Part shown: piece by piece, positions 8,988 through 18,297 of the stretch
Position numbering within the stretch: the stretch's first letter is position 1
How the letters are laid out: each line of letters starts with the position of its first letter
Assembly (NCBI GenBank): GCA_020847445.1
Contig: JADLBY010000098.1
Coordinates: 1 to 43,887 of the forward strand
Reading direction: 5' to 3'
DNA: 43,887 nucleotides
From: Sphingomonadaceae bacterium
Lineage (GTDB): Bacteria > Pseudomonadota > Alphaproteobacteria > Sphingomonadales > Sphingomonadaceae
Program-made: the position numbers and the translations under genes
The notes under the pieces: model-generated
What the model saw: the letters and a program-made list of their open reading frames with translations, nothing else
Databases searched by the model: none
What the model was told of the DNA's origin: nothing

Positions 8988-11900
8988 TCAGCGAACACTC
9001 TTCAAATACGGTTTGACCGGCGCCAGCTCCACCTGGCCGACGCCTTCAATCTCTTTCACCTTTTCCACCAGCTCTACGTCAAGACGAAATTTGCGGCCAA
9101 GAACAATATCTGCGGTCGTTCCGTTGTTCAGCCGCGTCCGCGCGACAACTTCGCCGCGCCCGCCGCCGAGCGGCATGATCAGTTGTTGCAGCCGTGGAAA
9201 GGCGTCCTCGCGGTCGATCTCCAGCTGCAGCTTGAATTGCGTATTCGACACCAGACCGGCCAGCGGCTTTGCGCTACGCACCGCGATGCGCGGGATTTCT
9301 TCGCCCGGTGGCAGGTCCATTTCGACCTGCAGCAGCAGGCATTCGGCTCCCTTTGCCCATTCGGCCAGGCTCGCGCAGGTGCCTTCATCAAAGCAGCTCG
9401 CCTGAAACTGGCCGCTGCTGTCCGAAAATTCGGCCTGTACGAAACGGTTGCCGCGCCGCGATTCGCGCCATTTCACCGCCTGCACCATCGCCGCCATCAC
9501 GCCGGATTTGCGACTGCCCTCTGGAATCGGGCCGCAATCGATCGTTTCCAGATAGCTTTTGGCCCCATGGCTGGCCGCGATCTGGGCGAATTGCGAGATG
9601 GGGTGCGACGAGAAGTAGAAGCCGAACGCCTCGCGCTCATGTTCCATCGTTTCGGCGACGCTCCATTTTTCCGCATTGGGCAGCCGCATCTTGCCGGCGC
9701 CCGTGTCGCTGTCGCCGCCGAACAGGCCACCCTGCCCGCTCTCCCGCTGCTCGCGGGCTGCTTGCGCTGTTGCCAGGATGGTTTCGATCCCGCCAAAAAC
9801 CGAAGCCCGGTTGGGTTCGAACGAATCAAAAGCCCCTGCCGAAGTCAGGTTTTCAAGGCTGCGCCGGTTGATCTGCGACGGATCGGCGCGGTTGGCGAAA
9901 TCGTCCAGATCGCCGAAATTGCCGTTGGCCTGACGTTCGGCGACAATCGCCTCCATCGCCTTTTCGCCGACATTTTTGAGCCCGGCCAACCCATAGCGCA
10001 CCGCCAGCCCCCGATCACATTCCTCGACGCAATATTCGGCCTCGCTGTCGTTGATCGACGGCGGCAGGCAATGCGTTCCCATCCGCCGCATATCGTCGAC
10101 AAACACCGCAAGCTTGTCGGTCTGGTGCATGTCGAAACACATCGACGCGGCGTAGAATGCTTCGGGATGGTGCCGTTTCAGCCAGGCAGTGTGATAGGAT
10201 AGCAGCGCATAAGCGGCGGCGTGCGACTTGTTGAAACCATAGCCTGCAAACTTGTCGATCAAGTCGAACAGTTCGTTCGCCTTCGCCGCCTCGATTTGGT
10301 TATGCTCGGCGCACCCCTTCACAAAGATCGCGCGCTGCTCGTCCATCTCCGATTTGATCTTCTTGCCCATCGCGCGACGCAAAAGATCCGCACCGCCAAG
10401 CGAATAGCCCGCCAGGATCTGCGCGGCCTGCATCACCTGTTCCTGATAGACGAAGATACCGTAGGTTTCGGCCAATATGCCTTCGAGCAGCGGGTGCGGA
10501 TATTCGATCTGCTCCTCGCCATTTTTCCGCCTGCCGAACATCGGGATATTATCCATCGGGCCGGGGCGGTAGAGCGAGACAAGCGCGATGATGTCTCCGA
10601 AATTGGTGGGGCGAACCGCCGCCAGCGTGCGCCGCATACCTTCGGATTCGAGCTGGAACACGCCCACTGTGTCCCCAGACTGGAGCAACTCATACGTCGC
10701 CGGATCGTCGAGTGTCAGCTTGTCGAATTCGACGATGATTCCGCGCTTCGCCAGCATCTGCGCCGCCTTTTGCAGCACCGACAGCGTCTTGAGGCCGAGG
10801 AAGTCGAATTTGACGAGTCCTGCCGCCTCGACGAATTTCATGTCGAACTGGGTCACCGGAATATCCGAGCGCGGATCGCGGTAGAGCGGCACCAGTTCGG
10901 ACAAGGGCCGGTCGCCGATTACCACCCCCGCCGCATGGGTCGAGCTGTGGCGCGGCAGCCCTTCGAGTTTCATCGCGAGATCGAACAACCGTTTGACCTG
11001 ATCGTCGCGGCGATATTCCTCGCGCAATTCGGGGACGCCGCCCAGCGCCTTTTCCAGATCCCACGGGTCGGTCGGATGGTTGGGCACCAGCTTGCACAAC
11101 CGGTCGACCTGCCCATAGCTCATCTGCAGCACGCGGCCGGTATCGCGCAGCACCGCGCGCGCCTTCAGCTTTCCGAATGTGATGATCTGCGCGACCTGAC
11201 CCGCCCCGTATTTTTCCTGGACATAGCGGATGACCTCGCCGCGGCGAGTTTCGCAAAAGTCGATGTCGAAGTCGGGCATCGACACGCGTTCCGGGTTCAA
11301 AAAGCGTTCGAACAGCAGCCCCAGTTGCAGCGGATCAAGATCGGTAATTGTCAGCGCCCAGGCAACCACCGAGCCTGCACCCGAGCCGCGCCCCGGCCCC
11401 ACCGCAATATCATGCGATTTGGCCCATTTGATAAAATCGGCAACGATCAGGAAGTAACCCGAAAAGCCCATTGAGGTGATGACGTCGCATTCGAAACCGA
11501 GACGGTCGAAATAGGGCTGCCGTGCGGCTTCGCCTTCAATGCCTGCATGGTCGAGACGGGCGATCAGGCCGTCACGGGCATCGTTGCGAAGCTGCGCATC
11601 CTCAGCCTCGCGATTACCGGCAAGGCTCGGCAGGATCGGCTTGCGCTTCGGTGCGCCCACGCCGCAGCGCTGCGCAACGACCAGCGTGTTGGCCAACGCC
11701 TCGGGCAGGTCCGAAAACAGTTCGGACATCTGCTGCCATGTCTTGATCCAGGCATGCGGACTGCTTTTGCGGCGATCGTCATTCTCGACATATTCGCCAT
11801 CGGAAATACAGAGCATCGCATCATGGGCCGGATAGAAGTCCGGCTCGGCAAAACAGGCGGGGTTGGTCGCAATCAGGGGCAGATCGCGTTCCAGCGCCAG

Positions 11901-12473
11901 CGCAATGAGCGCGTCTTCCGCAGCCTCCTCAGTCGCATCACCGCGGCGCGCGAGTTCGATATAGAGCCGGTCGGGAAACAATGCCTGCAACCGCGAACAA
12001 TATTCGGCGGCGCTGTCAAGTTGTCCGTCGGCGAACAGCCGGGCCAGTCCGCCCTCCCCTGCCGCAGTCAAGGCGATCAGCCCGTCGCAATGCGCGGCCA
12101 ATTGCTGCAATGTGACCTGTGCCTCGCTGTCGTCCGGGTGCTCCAGATGCGCCATCGACGTCAGGCGGCACAGATTTTCATATCCCGCTTCGTCCTGTGC
12201 ATAGAGCGCGATCCAGTCGCGCACAGATTGTCCGCCTGCATATTCAAGCGGACGCTGAAGCCCGAGCATCAGCCCCATGATCGGCTGCACCCCGACGCCA
12301 CGACAGCCATCCTCGAACGGCATAACGCCATAAAGGCCGTTGCGGTCGGTTATCGCAACCGCAGGAAAGCCCAGCCCTTTCGCATATTTGCCGATGGCCT
12401 TGGGCTCGATCGCCCCCTCCAGCATGGTGTAGGCGGAAAATACCCGCAGAGGGACAAAGGGTGCGAAGGCCAT
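8988..12473 (-). CDS. dnaE: DNA polymerase III alpha subunit
   Basis: 1161 aa replicative polymerase. The order is an N-terminal PHP domain, a C-family polymerase core (GPGRGSGAGSVVAW and the catalytic aspartates in MPDFDIDFCETRRGEVI), helix-hairpin-helix, OB fold and a C-terminal tau-binding part. The PHP domain begins FVPLRVFSAYTMLEGA; it lacks the His of the active LHxHS form, so it is probably not a metal nuclease. ATG 12473 matches where homologues begin. A TTG at 12536 would add 21 residues without family support. No clear ribosome site is visible. It lies downstream of the gpx terminator. Confidence 0.96.
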   Translation of the reverse strand: MAFAPFVPLRVFSAYTMLEGAIEPKAIGKYAKGLGFPAVAITDRNGLYGVMPFEDGCRGVGVQPIMGLMLGLQRPLEYAGGQSVRDWIALYAQDEAGYENLCRLTSMAHLEHPDDSEAQVTLQQLAAHCDGLIALTAAGEGGLARLFADGQLDSAAEYCSRLQALFPDRLYIELARRGDATEEAAEDALIALALERDLPLIATNPACFAEPDFYPAHDAMLCISDGEYVENDDRRKSSPHAWIKTWQQMSELFSDLPEALANTLVVAQRCGVGAPKRKPILPSLAGNREAEDAQLRNDARDGLIARLDHAGIEGEAARQPYFDRLGFECDVITSMGFSGYFLIVADFIKWAKSHDIAVGPGRGSGAGSVVAWALTITDLDPLQLGLLFERFLNPERVSMPDFDIDFCETRRGEVIRYVQEKYGAGQVAQIITFGKLKARAVLRDTGRVLQMSYGQVDRLCKLVPNHPTDPWDLEKALGGVPELREEYRRDDQVKRLFDLAMKLEGLPRHSSTHAAGVVIGDRPLSELVPLYRDPRSDIPVTQFDMKFVEAAGLVKFDFLGLKTLSVLQKAAQMLAKRGIIVEFDKLTLDDPATYELLQSGDTVGVFQLESEGMRRTLAAVRPTNFGDIIALVSLYRPGPMDNIPMFGRRKNGEEQIEYPHPLLEGILAETYGIFVYQEQVMQAAQILAGYSLGGADLLRRAMGKKIKSEMDEQRAIFVKGCAEHNQIEAAKANELFDLIDKFAGYGFNKSHAAAYALLSYHTAWLKRHHPEAFYAASMCFDMHQTDKLAVFVDDMRRMGTHCLPPSINDSEAEYCVEECDRGLAVRYGLAGLKNVGEKAMEAIVAERQANGNFGDLDDFANRADPSQINRRSLENLTSAGAFDSFEPNRASVFGGIETILATAQAAREQRESGQGGLFGGDSDTGAGKMRLPNAEKWSVAETMEHEREAFGFYFSSHPISQFAQIAASHGAKSYLETIDCGPIPEGSRKSGVMAAMVQAVKWRESRRGNRFVQAEFSDSSGQFQASCFDEGTCASLAEWAKGAECLLLQVEMDLPPGEEIPRIAVRSAKPLAGLVSNTQFKLQLEIDREDAFPRLQQLIMPLGGGRGEVVARTRLNNGTTADIVLGRKFRLDVELVEKVKEIEGVGQVELAPVKPYLKSVR

Positions 12474-12534
12474 GCGCGCAAAGTGCGGCAGCAGCGCCGA
12501 TTCTGCAAATGAAAGCGACGGCAATTTTGTGGAC

Positions 12535-12575
12535 AAAAAAGAGGCATGCCCATTGCCGCAAAAGCGGGGATGGGC
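12535..12575 (-). terminator. Intrinsic terminator after gpx
   Basis: On the minus strand, arms GCCCAT and ATGGGC enclose an inner CCGC-TTTT-GCGG stem (12548-12575), followed a few bases later by six Ts (complement of 12535-12540). It lies just after the gpx stop and ahead of dnaE, so it probably separates their transcription. Confidence 0.7.
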
Positions 12576-12588
12576 CGTCTGAGGCCGT

Positions 12589-13071
12589 TCAGCCTCCCAA
12601 CAACCGCTCGATATCCTTTTCGAGCGATCCGGGCGTCACTTGCGGGCCATAGCGGCCCACGACCTTGCCATCACGATCCACGAGGAATTTGGTGAAATTC
12701 CACTTGATCGCCCGGCTGCCAAGCAGCCCGGCCTGCTGGTCTTTCAGATGTTTCCATAGCGGATCGGCATCGCTGCCATTGACGTCGATCTTTTTCGCCA
12801 GCGGGAAACTGACATCATAGTTCAACGAGCAGAAATTGCGGATTTCCTCTTCGTCGCCCGGCTCCTGTGCGCCAAACTGGTTGCAGGGGAAGGCCATGAC
12901 GACAAGGCCCTTGTCGGCATATTTCTCGTGCAGCGATTCCAGCCCCTTATATTGCGGCGTGAACCCGCATTTGGATGCGGTGTTCACCAGCAGCAGCACC
13001 TTGCCCCTGAACGCAGACATATCCTGCTTGGTGCCGCCGGGCATATCGATCGTGAAATCATGTACGTTCAT
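12589..13071 (-). CDS. Glutathione peroxidase (thioredoxin-fold, cysteine type)
   Basis: 160 aa. It reduces hydroperoxides with glutathione or, more often in this bacterial group, thioredoxin. The catalytic residue is Cys35 in NTASKCGFTPQY, not selenocysteine. The other tetrad residues are the Gln in AFPCNQFG and Trp/Asn in KWNFTKFLVDR. No signal peptide is visible, so it is cytoplasmic. ATG 13071 is chosen over ATG 13086 because AGGGG lies 6-7 nt upstream of it and the product then has the usual length. It is flanked by a terminator downstream and an inverted repeat upstream, and is therefore probably monocistronic. Confidence 0.94.
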   Translation of the reverse strand: MNVHDFTIDMPGGTKQDMSAFRGKVLLLVNTASKCGFTPQYKGLESLHEKYADKGLVVMAFPCNQFGAQEPGDEEEIRNFCSLNYDVSFPLAKKIDVNGSDADPLWKHLKDQQAGLLGSRAIKWNFTKFLVDRDGKVVGRYGPQVTPGSLEKDIERLLGG

Positions 13072-13108
13072 TTCTGCACCCCTCATTTGCCTAGCGTGGG
13101 CCTGTGCC

Positions 13109-13159
13109 TGTCGAAGGCCGCCTCGCCGTTTAGCGTAAACCTTGAGGCGCCCTTCGACA
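13109..13159. repeat. Imperfect palindrome, REP-like, between lolD and gpx
   Basis: Arms at 13109-13124 and 13144-13159 match at 15 of 16 positions (TGTCGAAGG.CGCCTC against its complement) around a 19-base loop. The right arm continues as CTTCGACAAGCTCAGG, a sequence I recognise as a very common intergenic repeat in sphingomonads and other alphaproteobacteria. It lies between the lolD stop and the gpx start on the same strand, and there is no adjoining T-run. I read it as a REP-like element. Confidence 0.65.
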
Positions 13160-13178
13160 AGCTCAGGGCTGGCGGTCG

Positions 13179-13853
13179 TCAGGCGAGCACGCCATCGTGC
13201 ACCCTTACAACCCTGTCCATTTTTGCCGCCAGTCGCTCATTATGCGTCGCGACAAGGGCGGCCGAGCCCTGGTCACGGACAAGCGCCATGAATTCGCCCA
13301 GTACGATGTCGGCAGTTTTTTCGTCGAGATTGCCGGTTGGCTCATCCGCCAGCACCAGTCGCGGCTTGTTTGCCAGCGCGCGCGCGACCGCCACGCGCTG
13401 CTGCTCACCGCCCGAAAGTTTGGAAGGGCGATGCTCGAGCCGCTCACCCAGCCCCAATGTCGACAGCAAATCGGTTGCTCTCTGATTTGCCGTGTCCGGG
13501 TCGGCGCCGGCAATAAGCTGCGGCAACACGACATTTTCAAGCGCGTCGAAATCGGGAAGCAGATGGTGGAACTGATAGACAAAGCCCAGTTTCTCGCGGC
13601 GAACGACGGTCGCCCGGTCGGGTCCGGCATCGCGCATTTCCTCGCCATCGATCAGGATCGATCCGGCAAAGCCGCCTTCGAGCAGCCCCAATGCCTGCAA
13701 CAAGGTCGATTTGCCTGTCCCCGACGGGCCGAGCAAGGCGACCAGTTCGCCCTCGCGGATCGCAAGGTCCACCCCGCGCAGCACGTCGATGGTGACGTCA
13801 CCCTGCGTGAAACTGCGCTGCACCCCGCGCAACTCGGCGACAATCTTACTCAT
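13179..13853 (-). CDS. lolD: Lipoprotein-releasing ABC transporter ATP-binding protein
   Basis: 224 aa ATPase that powers extraction of outer-membrane lipoproteins from the inner membrane and transfer to LolA. Walker A is GPSGTGKST, the signature is [15 protein letters not shown], Walker B is [13 protein letters not shown], and the switch His is in VATHNERLA. Its ATG overlaps the last 8 nt of the lolC-type permease gene, so the two subunits are translationally coupled. The length and the FTQG...VLRGVDL start match the LolD/MacB-type subgroup. Confidence 0.93.
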   Translation of the reverse strand: MSKIVAELRGVQRSFTQGDVTIDVLRGVDLAIREGELVALLGPSGTGKSTLLQALGLLEGGFAGSILIDGEEMRDAGPDRATVVRREKLGFVYQFHHLLPDFDALENVVLPQLIAGADPDTANQRATDLLSTLGLGERLEHRPSKLSGGEQQRVAVARALANKPRLVLADEPTGNLDEKTADIVLGEFMALVRDQGSAALVATHNERLAAKMDRVVRVHDGVLA

Positions 13854-15096
13854 ATCGCAGCACCTGTACCGGATCGGTTCCCGCCGCCTTGAAGGCCGGG
13901 TAGAGCGTCGCGAGAAAGCTGAAGAACAAGGCCAGGGTGCAGATCGCCAACACCTCGAACGGGTCAGTACGCGCGGGCAGTTCGGTCAGAAAACGGATCG
14001 AGGGATCCCACAGTTCAAGCCCGGTGACGAACTGGATCGCGGTAACGATCGACTGGCGGAAAAACAGGAAGATAAACCCGAGCACAAGCCCGGCTACCGT
14101 TCCGGCCGCACCGATCAGCAGGCCGACGGTCACGAAAATCTTGAGCAGCGATTGCCGCGACGCGCCCATCGTCCGCAGGATTGCGATATCGCGCGTCTTG
14201 GCCCGCACCAGCATGATCAACGACGACAGGATGTTGAACACGGCCACCAGCACGATGATCGACAGCACGATGAACATTGCCACCCGTTCGATCGCCAGCG
14301 CCTCGAACAGCGACGCGTTCATGCTTTTCCAGTCGACGATCACGGCCTTGTCCGCAATCTTGGGCTGCAACGGCGCAAGAATATCGTTCACCTTGTCGGC
14401 ATCGGTTGTGGTCAGCTCGATCATCCCGATCTGGTCGCCCATCAGCATCAAAATCTGCGCATCCTCGATCGGCATGATCACGAAGGCCTTGTCATAATCA
14501 TAGACGCCAACTTCGAAGATTGCTGCGACTTCATAGGAAATCTCACGCGGAACGGTGCCGAAAGGGGTCGTGCGACCGGCGGGATTGATCACGGTAATCC
14601 GCTGCCCGACGCGCGCGCCCAGATTTTGCGCAAGCCGTGAACCGATGGCCACCCTTTCGCTGCCGGGTTGCAGCAGCTTCAAATCCCCTGCCAGCGTCTT
14701 GCCATCGAGCGTCGGATTGTTGAGGATGTCGTGCACCTCCATACCGCGTGCCAATATGGCCTCTACCCTGCCCTCATGGGTTGCCAGCAGCGGCTGTTCG
14801 ATCAGCGGGGAGGCCTCGGTTACCCCCGGCGTGGCCCGCACCTCTTTCAGCACGTCACGCCAGTCAGCCAGGCGCCCGCCATAGCCCTGCACCACCGCAT
14901 GGCCGTTGAGCCCGACAATCTTGTCGAACAGTTCGGCGCGAAAGCCGTTCATCACGCTCATCACGATGATGAGCGCGGCGACTCCGAGCGCAACGGCGAT
15001 CAGGCTGATCGTTGCAACAAGAAAGATAAAGCCTTCGCCCTTGCCCGGCAGCACATAGCGCCTGGCGATCATGCGTTCATATCGGTTGAGGATCAT
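13846..15096 (-). CDS. lolC: Lipoprotein-releasing ABC transporter permease (LolC/LolE family)
   Basis: 416 aa inner-membrane permease. It has an N-terminal transmembrane helix ([25 protein letters not shown] split over residues 24-48), a large periplasmic domain (about 50-265), and three C-terminal helices in an FtsX-like domain (about 270-410). The cytoplasmic-side start [15 protein letters not shown] is typical of LolC/E. Only one permease gene accompanies lolD here, as is common in alphaproteobacteria, so it probably works as a homodimer. ATG 15096 has no strong ribosome site. The 431-bp region upstream is shared with the divergent hsp20 gene. Confidence 0.93.
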   Translation of the reverse strand: MILNRYERMIARRYVLPGKGEGFIFLVATISLIAVALGVAALIIVMSVMNGFRAELFDKIVGLNGHAVVQGYGGRLADWRDVLKEVRATPGVTEASPLIEQPLLATHEGRVEAILARGMEVHDILNNPTLDGKTLAGDLKLLQPGSERVAIGSRLAQNLGARVGQRITVINPAGRTTPFGTVPREISYEVAAIFEVGVYDYDKAFVIMPIEDAQILMLMGDQIGMIELTTTDADKVNDILAPLQPKIADKAVIVDWKSMNASLFEALAIERVAMFIVLSIIVLVAVFNILSSLIMLVRAKTRDIAILRTMGASRQSLLKIFVTVGLLIGAAGTVAGLVLGFIFLFFRQSIVTAIQFVTGLELWDPSIRFLTELPARTDPFEVLAICTLALFFSFLATLYPAFKAAGTDPVQVLRYE

Positions 15097-15187
15097 GTCG
15101 GTCTTGGTTCCGGCATAGTGTTTGCGCTCAAGCCTTTAGGCGGCGCATTGCGCGCACGCAAGCCAAAGCCTGTATTACACTTATGTT

Positions 15188-15410
15188 GCAACGATGCCAC
15201 ACAGTTTGAAAAAGCGTTCAGACGAGCCAGAGAATCGTTGCGGGAAAACCGAATTGCGTCATTTTGCGGGTGCTGAATAGGTTCATCGCTGAATGGCCAT
15301 GGTTCAGGGGGATACAGCCCCGCGCGATAGTGCGACAAGCATTGCGGCAGGGCTTCGACGGATTTTCGTCAATCAGGCCGTCCAATTTCGATTGGGCGGC
15401 CTTGATTTTT
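15188..15410 (+). ncRNA. Candidate small RNA ending at a strong terminator
   Basis: No convincing protein gene lies on the plus strand between the lolC start and 15410, yet a strong plus-strand intrinsic terminator sits at 15375-15410, so some transcript should end there. The stretch contains an 8-bp perfect pair of arms (GCAACGAT at 15188-15195, ATCGTTGC at 15234-15241) and GGGG/CCCC around 15308-15325 that could fold. The 5' end is a guess, and I cannot match it to a known RNA family. An alternative is that the terminator insulates hsp20 from stray upstream transcription. Confidence 0.3.
15375..15410 (+). terminator. Strong intrinsic terminator upstream of hsp20
   Basis: A 12-bp stem (15375-15386 with 15391-15402, one G-T pair) is closed by a TTCG tetraloop and followed by TGATTTTT. 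The T-run is only on the plus strand, so it acts left to right. It ends inside the predicted hsp20 promoter. What it terminates is unknown. Confidence 0.7.
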
Positions 15411-15429
15411 GTTCCATCCAATCCATCTA
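15401..15429 (+). promoter_or_regulatory. RpoH (sigma-32)-type promoter of hsp20
   Basis: CTTGAT at 15401-15406 matches the -35 CTTGAA. After 14 nt, 15421-15429 reads atCCATcTA against the -10 CCCCATnTA. The expected start site is about 15436, exactly where the leader hairpins begin. The -35 overlaps the foot of the terminator. Calling it RpoH rests on these matches and on the identity of the downstream heat-shock gene. Confidence 0.5.
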
Positions 15430-15435
15430 GGTGTC

Positions 15436-15523
15436 GAGGGAGCCGGAGACGGTCCCTCAACCAAGTCGAAAGCGCCGTGCATGCGGGCTTTCAAGCGAAC
15501 CGAATTGCTCAAACAGGAGAATT
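15436..15523 (+). promoter_or_regulatory. Three-hairpin, ROSE-like RNA thermometer in the hsp20 leader
   Basis: Three hairpins follow each other. H1 at 15436-15458: GAGGGA(G)CCG, loop GAGA, CGGTCCCTC. H2 at 15469-15491: AAAGC(G)CCG, loop TGCATG, CGGGCTTT. H3 at 15503-15523: AATT(G)CTC, loop AAACAG, GAGAATT. Each has a single bulged G in the 5' arm. H3 pairs most of the AGGAGA ribosome site (15515-15520) and includes TTGCT, the UYGCU anti-ribosome-site motif of ROSE elements. ROSE thermometers control small heat-shock genes in alpha- and gammaproteobacteria. The structure is read by eye. Confidence 0.6.
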
Positions 15524-15527
15524 TGAC

Positions 15528-16007
15528 ATGAACCGTTTTGATTTCACCCCCTATCGCCGCAACACCGTCGGCTTTGATCGCCTTTTCGACATGCTCGAAA
15601 ATACGCGCGCTGCTGCCCAGGGCGACAATTACCCGCCGTTCAATATCGAACGCACCTCCGAAACCGAATATGTCGTGACGATTGCGGTTGCTGGCTTCAA
15701 GCCCGACGAAATCGACATCACCGCGCAGCAGAACCTGCTGATTGTTTCCGGCCAGAAGAAGGTCGATGGCAACGACAATCGCGATTTCCTGCACCTCGGC
15801 ATTGCCAACCGCAATTTCGAACGCCGTTTCCAGCTTGCCGACCATGTCTTTGTGCGCGGCGCCGATCTTGCCGATGGTCTGCTGATCGTCCAGCTTGAGC
15901 GGCAGGTTCCCGAAGAACTGAAACCGCGCAAAGTACTGATCGGCGGCACCACGCCGACCGTCATCGAAAATGGCGACGCAAAGAAAAAGGGCGGCAAGGC
16001 CGCGTAA
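15528..16007 (+). CDS. Small heat shock protein, Hsp20/alpha-crystallin family
   Basis: 159 aa ATP-independent holdase of the IbpA type. The N-terminus MNRFDFTPYRRNTVGFDRLFDML is typical of class A bacterial sHSPs. The alpha-crystallin domain runs about 35-130 and contains YVVTIAVAGFKPDEIDI and the conserved ADLADGLLIVQL. The C-terminal KPRKVLIGG contains a VxI version of the IxI oligomer-docking motif. ATG 15528 has AGGAGA 7 nt upstream. The open frame continues further upstream, but that stretch contains the terminator and leader and lacks family similarity. It is heat-regulated through the promoter and leader described separately. Confidence 0.95.
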   Translation: MNRFDFTPYRRNTVGFDRLFDMLENTRAAAQGDNYPPFNIERTSETEYVVTIAVAGFKPDEIDITAQQNLLIVSGQKKVDGNDNRDFLHLGIANRNFERRFQLADHVFVRGADLADGLLIVQLERQVPEELKPRKVLIGGTTPTVIENGDAKKKGGKAA

Positions 16008-16032
16008 ACGGCCACGCCTTCAATCAAACAGT

Positions 16033-16062
16033 CCGTCATTCCCGCATTCGCGGGAATGACGG
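16033..16062. terminator. Perfect 13-bp palindrome between convergent hsp20 and pyrG
   Basis: Arms CCGTCATTCCCGC (16033-16045) and GCGGGAATGACGG (16050-16062) are perfectly complementary around ATTC. The core GTCATTCCCGC resembles a dispersed palindromic repeat common in proteobacterial intergenic regions. It sits between two convergent stops and probably ends transcription in both directions. There is no T-run, so it may work as a 3'-end stabiliser instead. Confidence 0.55.
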
Positions 16063-16072
16063 CCTCTAAACT

Positions 16073-17719
<1,647 letters not shown>

Positions 17720-17767
17720 CTAAGACGAGTTTCGGGGATTCGGCAAGGGGCGATCTGCCTGCCGGCG

Positions 17768-17810
17768 CAAAATAATTGCAGCCGTTACCGGACTTTTCCG
17801 TCCGAACGGC
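17768..17810 (-). terminator. Hairpin with T-rich tail after secG
   Basis: On the minus strand, GCCGTTCGGAC and GTCCG-GT-AACGGC (arms 17800-17810 and 17781-17793, with a 2-nt bulge) enclose GGAAAA. They are followed by TGCAATTATTTTG (17780 down to 17768). It lies 12 nt after the secG stop and is a probable intrinsic terminator for tpiA-secG, perhaps leaky towards pyrG. Confidence 0.5.
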
Positions 17811-17822
17811 AGAAATCGGCGA

Positions 17823-18212
17823 TTATTTGTCGAGCGGAACGTCGCTCGCCGGGGCTGCGGCCTTGGCTTTGTCAGCGTCGCCCGCCTTGGCAGGTGCCGC
17901 TGGTGCTGTTGCCGGATCGACGTTTTGCTGCTGCGCGGCGGGTGCGCCACGCTCCAGCGTCTGATCGATTGTTCCCGGGGTACCGCGCTTTGCCGACACA
18001 AAGGCCAGGGCAATCGCAAGGATAATGAACGATGCCGCCAGAATTGCGGTCGTACGGGTCAGAAAGTCGCCCGCACCGCGCGCCGACATCAGGCCCGATG
18101 GACTGCCCCCCATGCCCAGACCGCCGCCTTCGGAGCGCTGCATCAGGATAACGGCGACCAGTGCCGCCGCGACAACGCCAAATACGACGAGGAGGAAATG
18201 AAAGAGACCCAT
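17823..18212 (-). CDS. secG: Preprotein translocase subunit SecG
   Basis: 129 aa inner-membrane subunit of the SecYEG channel. Two transmembrane helices are visible (FHFLLVVFGVVAAALVAVIL at about 4-23 and AILAASFIILAIALAFVSA at about 54-72), separated by the hallmark loop QRSEGGGLGMGG. The C-terminal ~50 residues form an Ala/Pro/Gln-rich tail, as is usual in alphaproteobacteria. ATG 18212 gives MGLFHFLL, the family start; earlier in-frame codons would add an unrelated 25 residues. It follows tpiA by 85 bp, an arrangement common in this group. Confidence 0.93.
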   Translation of the reverse strand: MGLFHFLLVVFGVVAAALVAVILMQRSEGGGLGMGGSPSGLMSARGAGDFLTRTTAILAASFIILAIALAFVSAKRGTPGTIDQTLERGAPAAQQQNVDPATAPAAPAKAGDADKAKAAAPASDVPLDK

Positions 18213-18297
18213 TATGACTGTCCGATAAGATGTTGAGGCCGATGGCCCGGTTGCCGCCCACATAGGGACCGGCGGTCGCCTTTTCAAATATTATCGA

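Noticed and set aside
7453-9405. 650-codon open frame antisense to the acyl-CoA synthetase and the end of dnaE
   Set aside because: Spans two clearly real genes on the other strand, has no motif or ribosome site, and has a composition typical of antisense translation.
10221-11474. Long open frame (over 400 codons) antisense to dnaE
   Set aside because: Codon-shadow effect of high GC: the dnaE frame has full domain conservation, while the antisense product is His/Arg/Gln-rich with no motif.
12589-13071. Selenocysteine-type glutathione peroxidase
   Set aside because: The catalytic codon is for Cys (NTASKCGF) and there is no in-frame TGA.
15293-15430. Possible 45-codon plus-strand peptide gene before hsp20
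   Set aside because: It would include the whole terminator hairpin, has no ribosome site and no recognisable sequence.
15264-15527. Upstream extension of the hsp20 frame by 88 codons
   Set aside because: It would translate through the terminator, promoter and leader hairpins, lacks similarity to sHSPs, and the ATG at 15528 has a good ribosome site.
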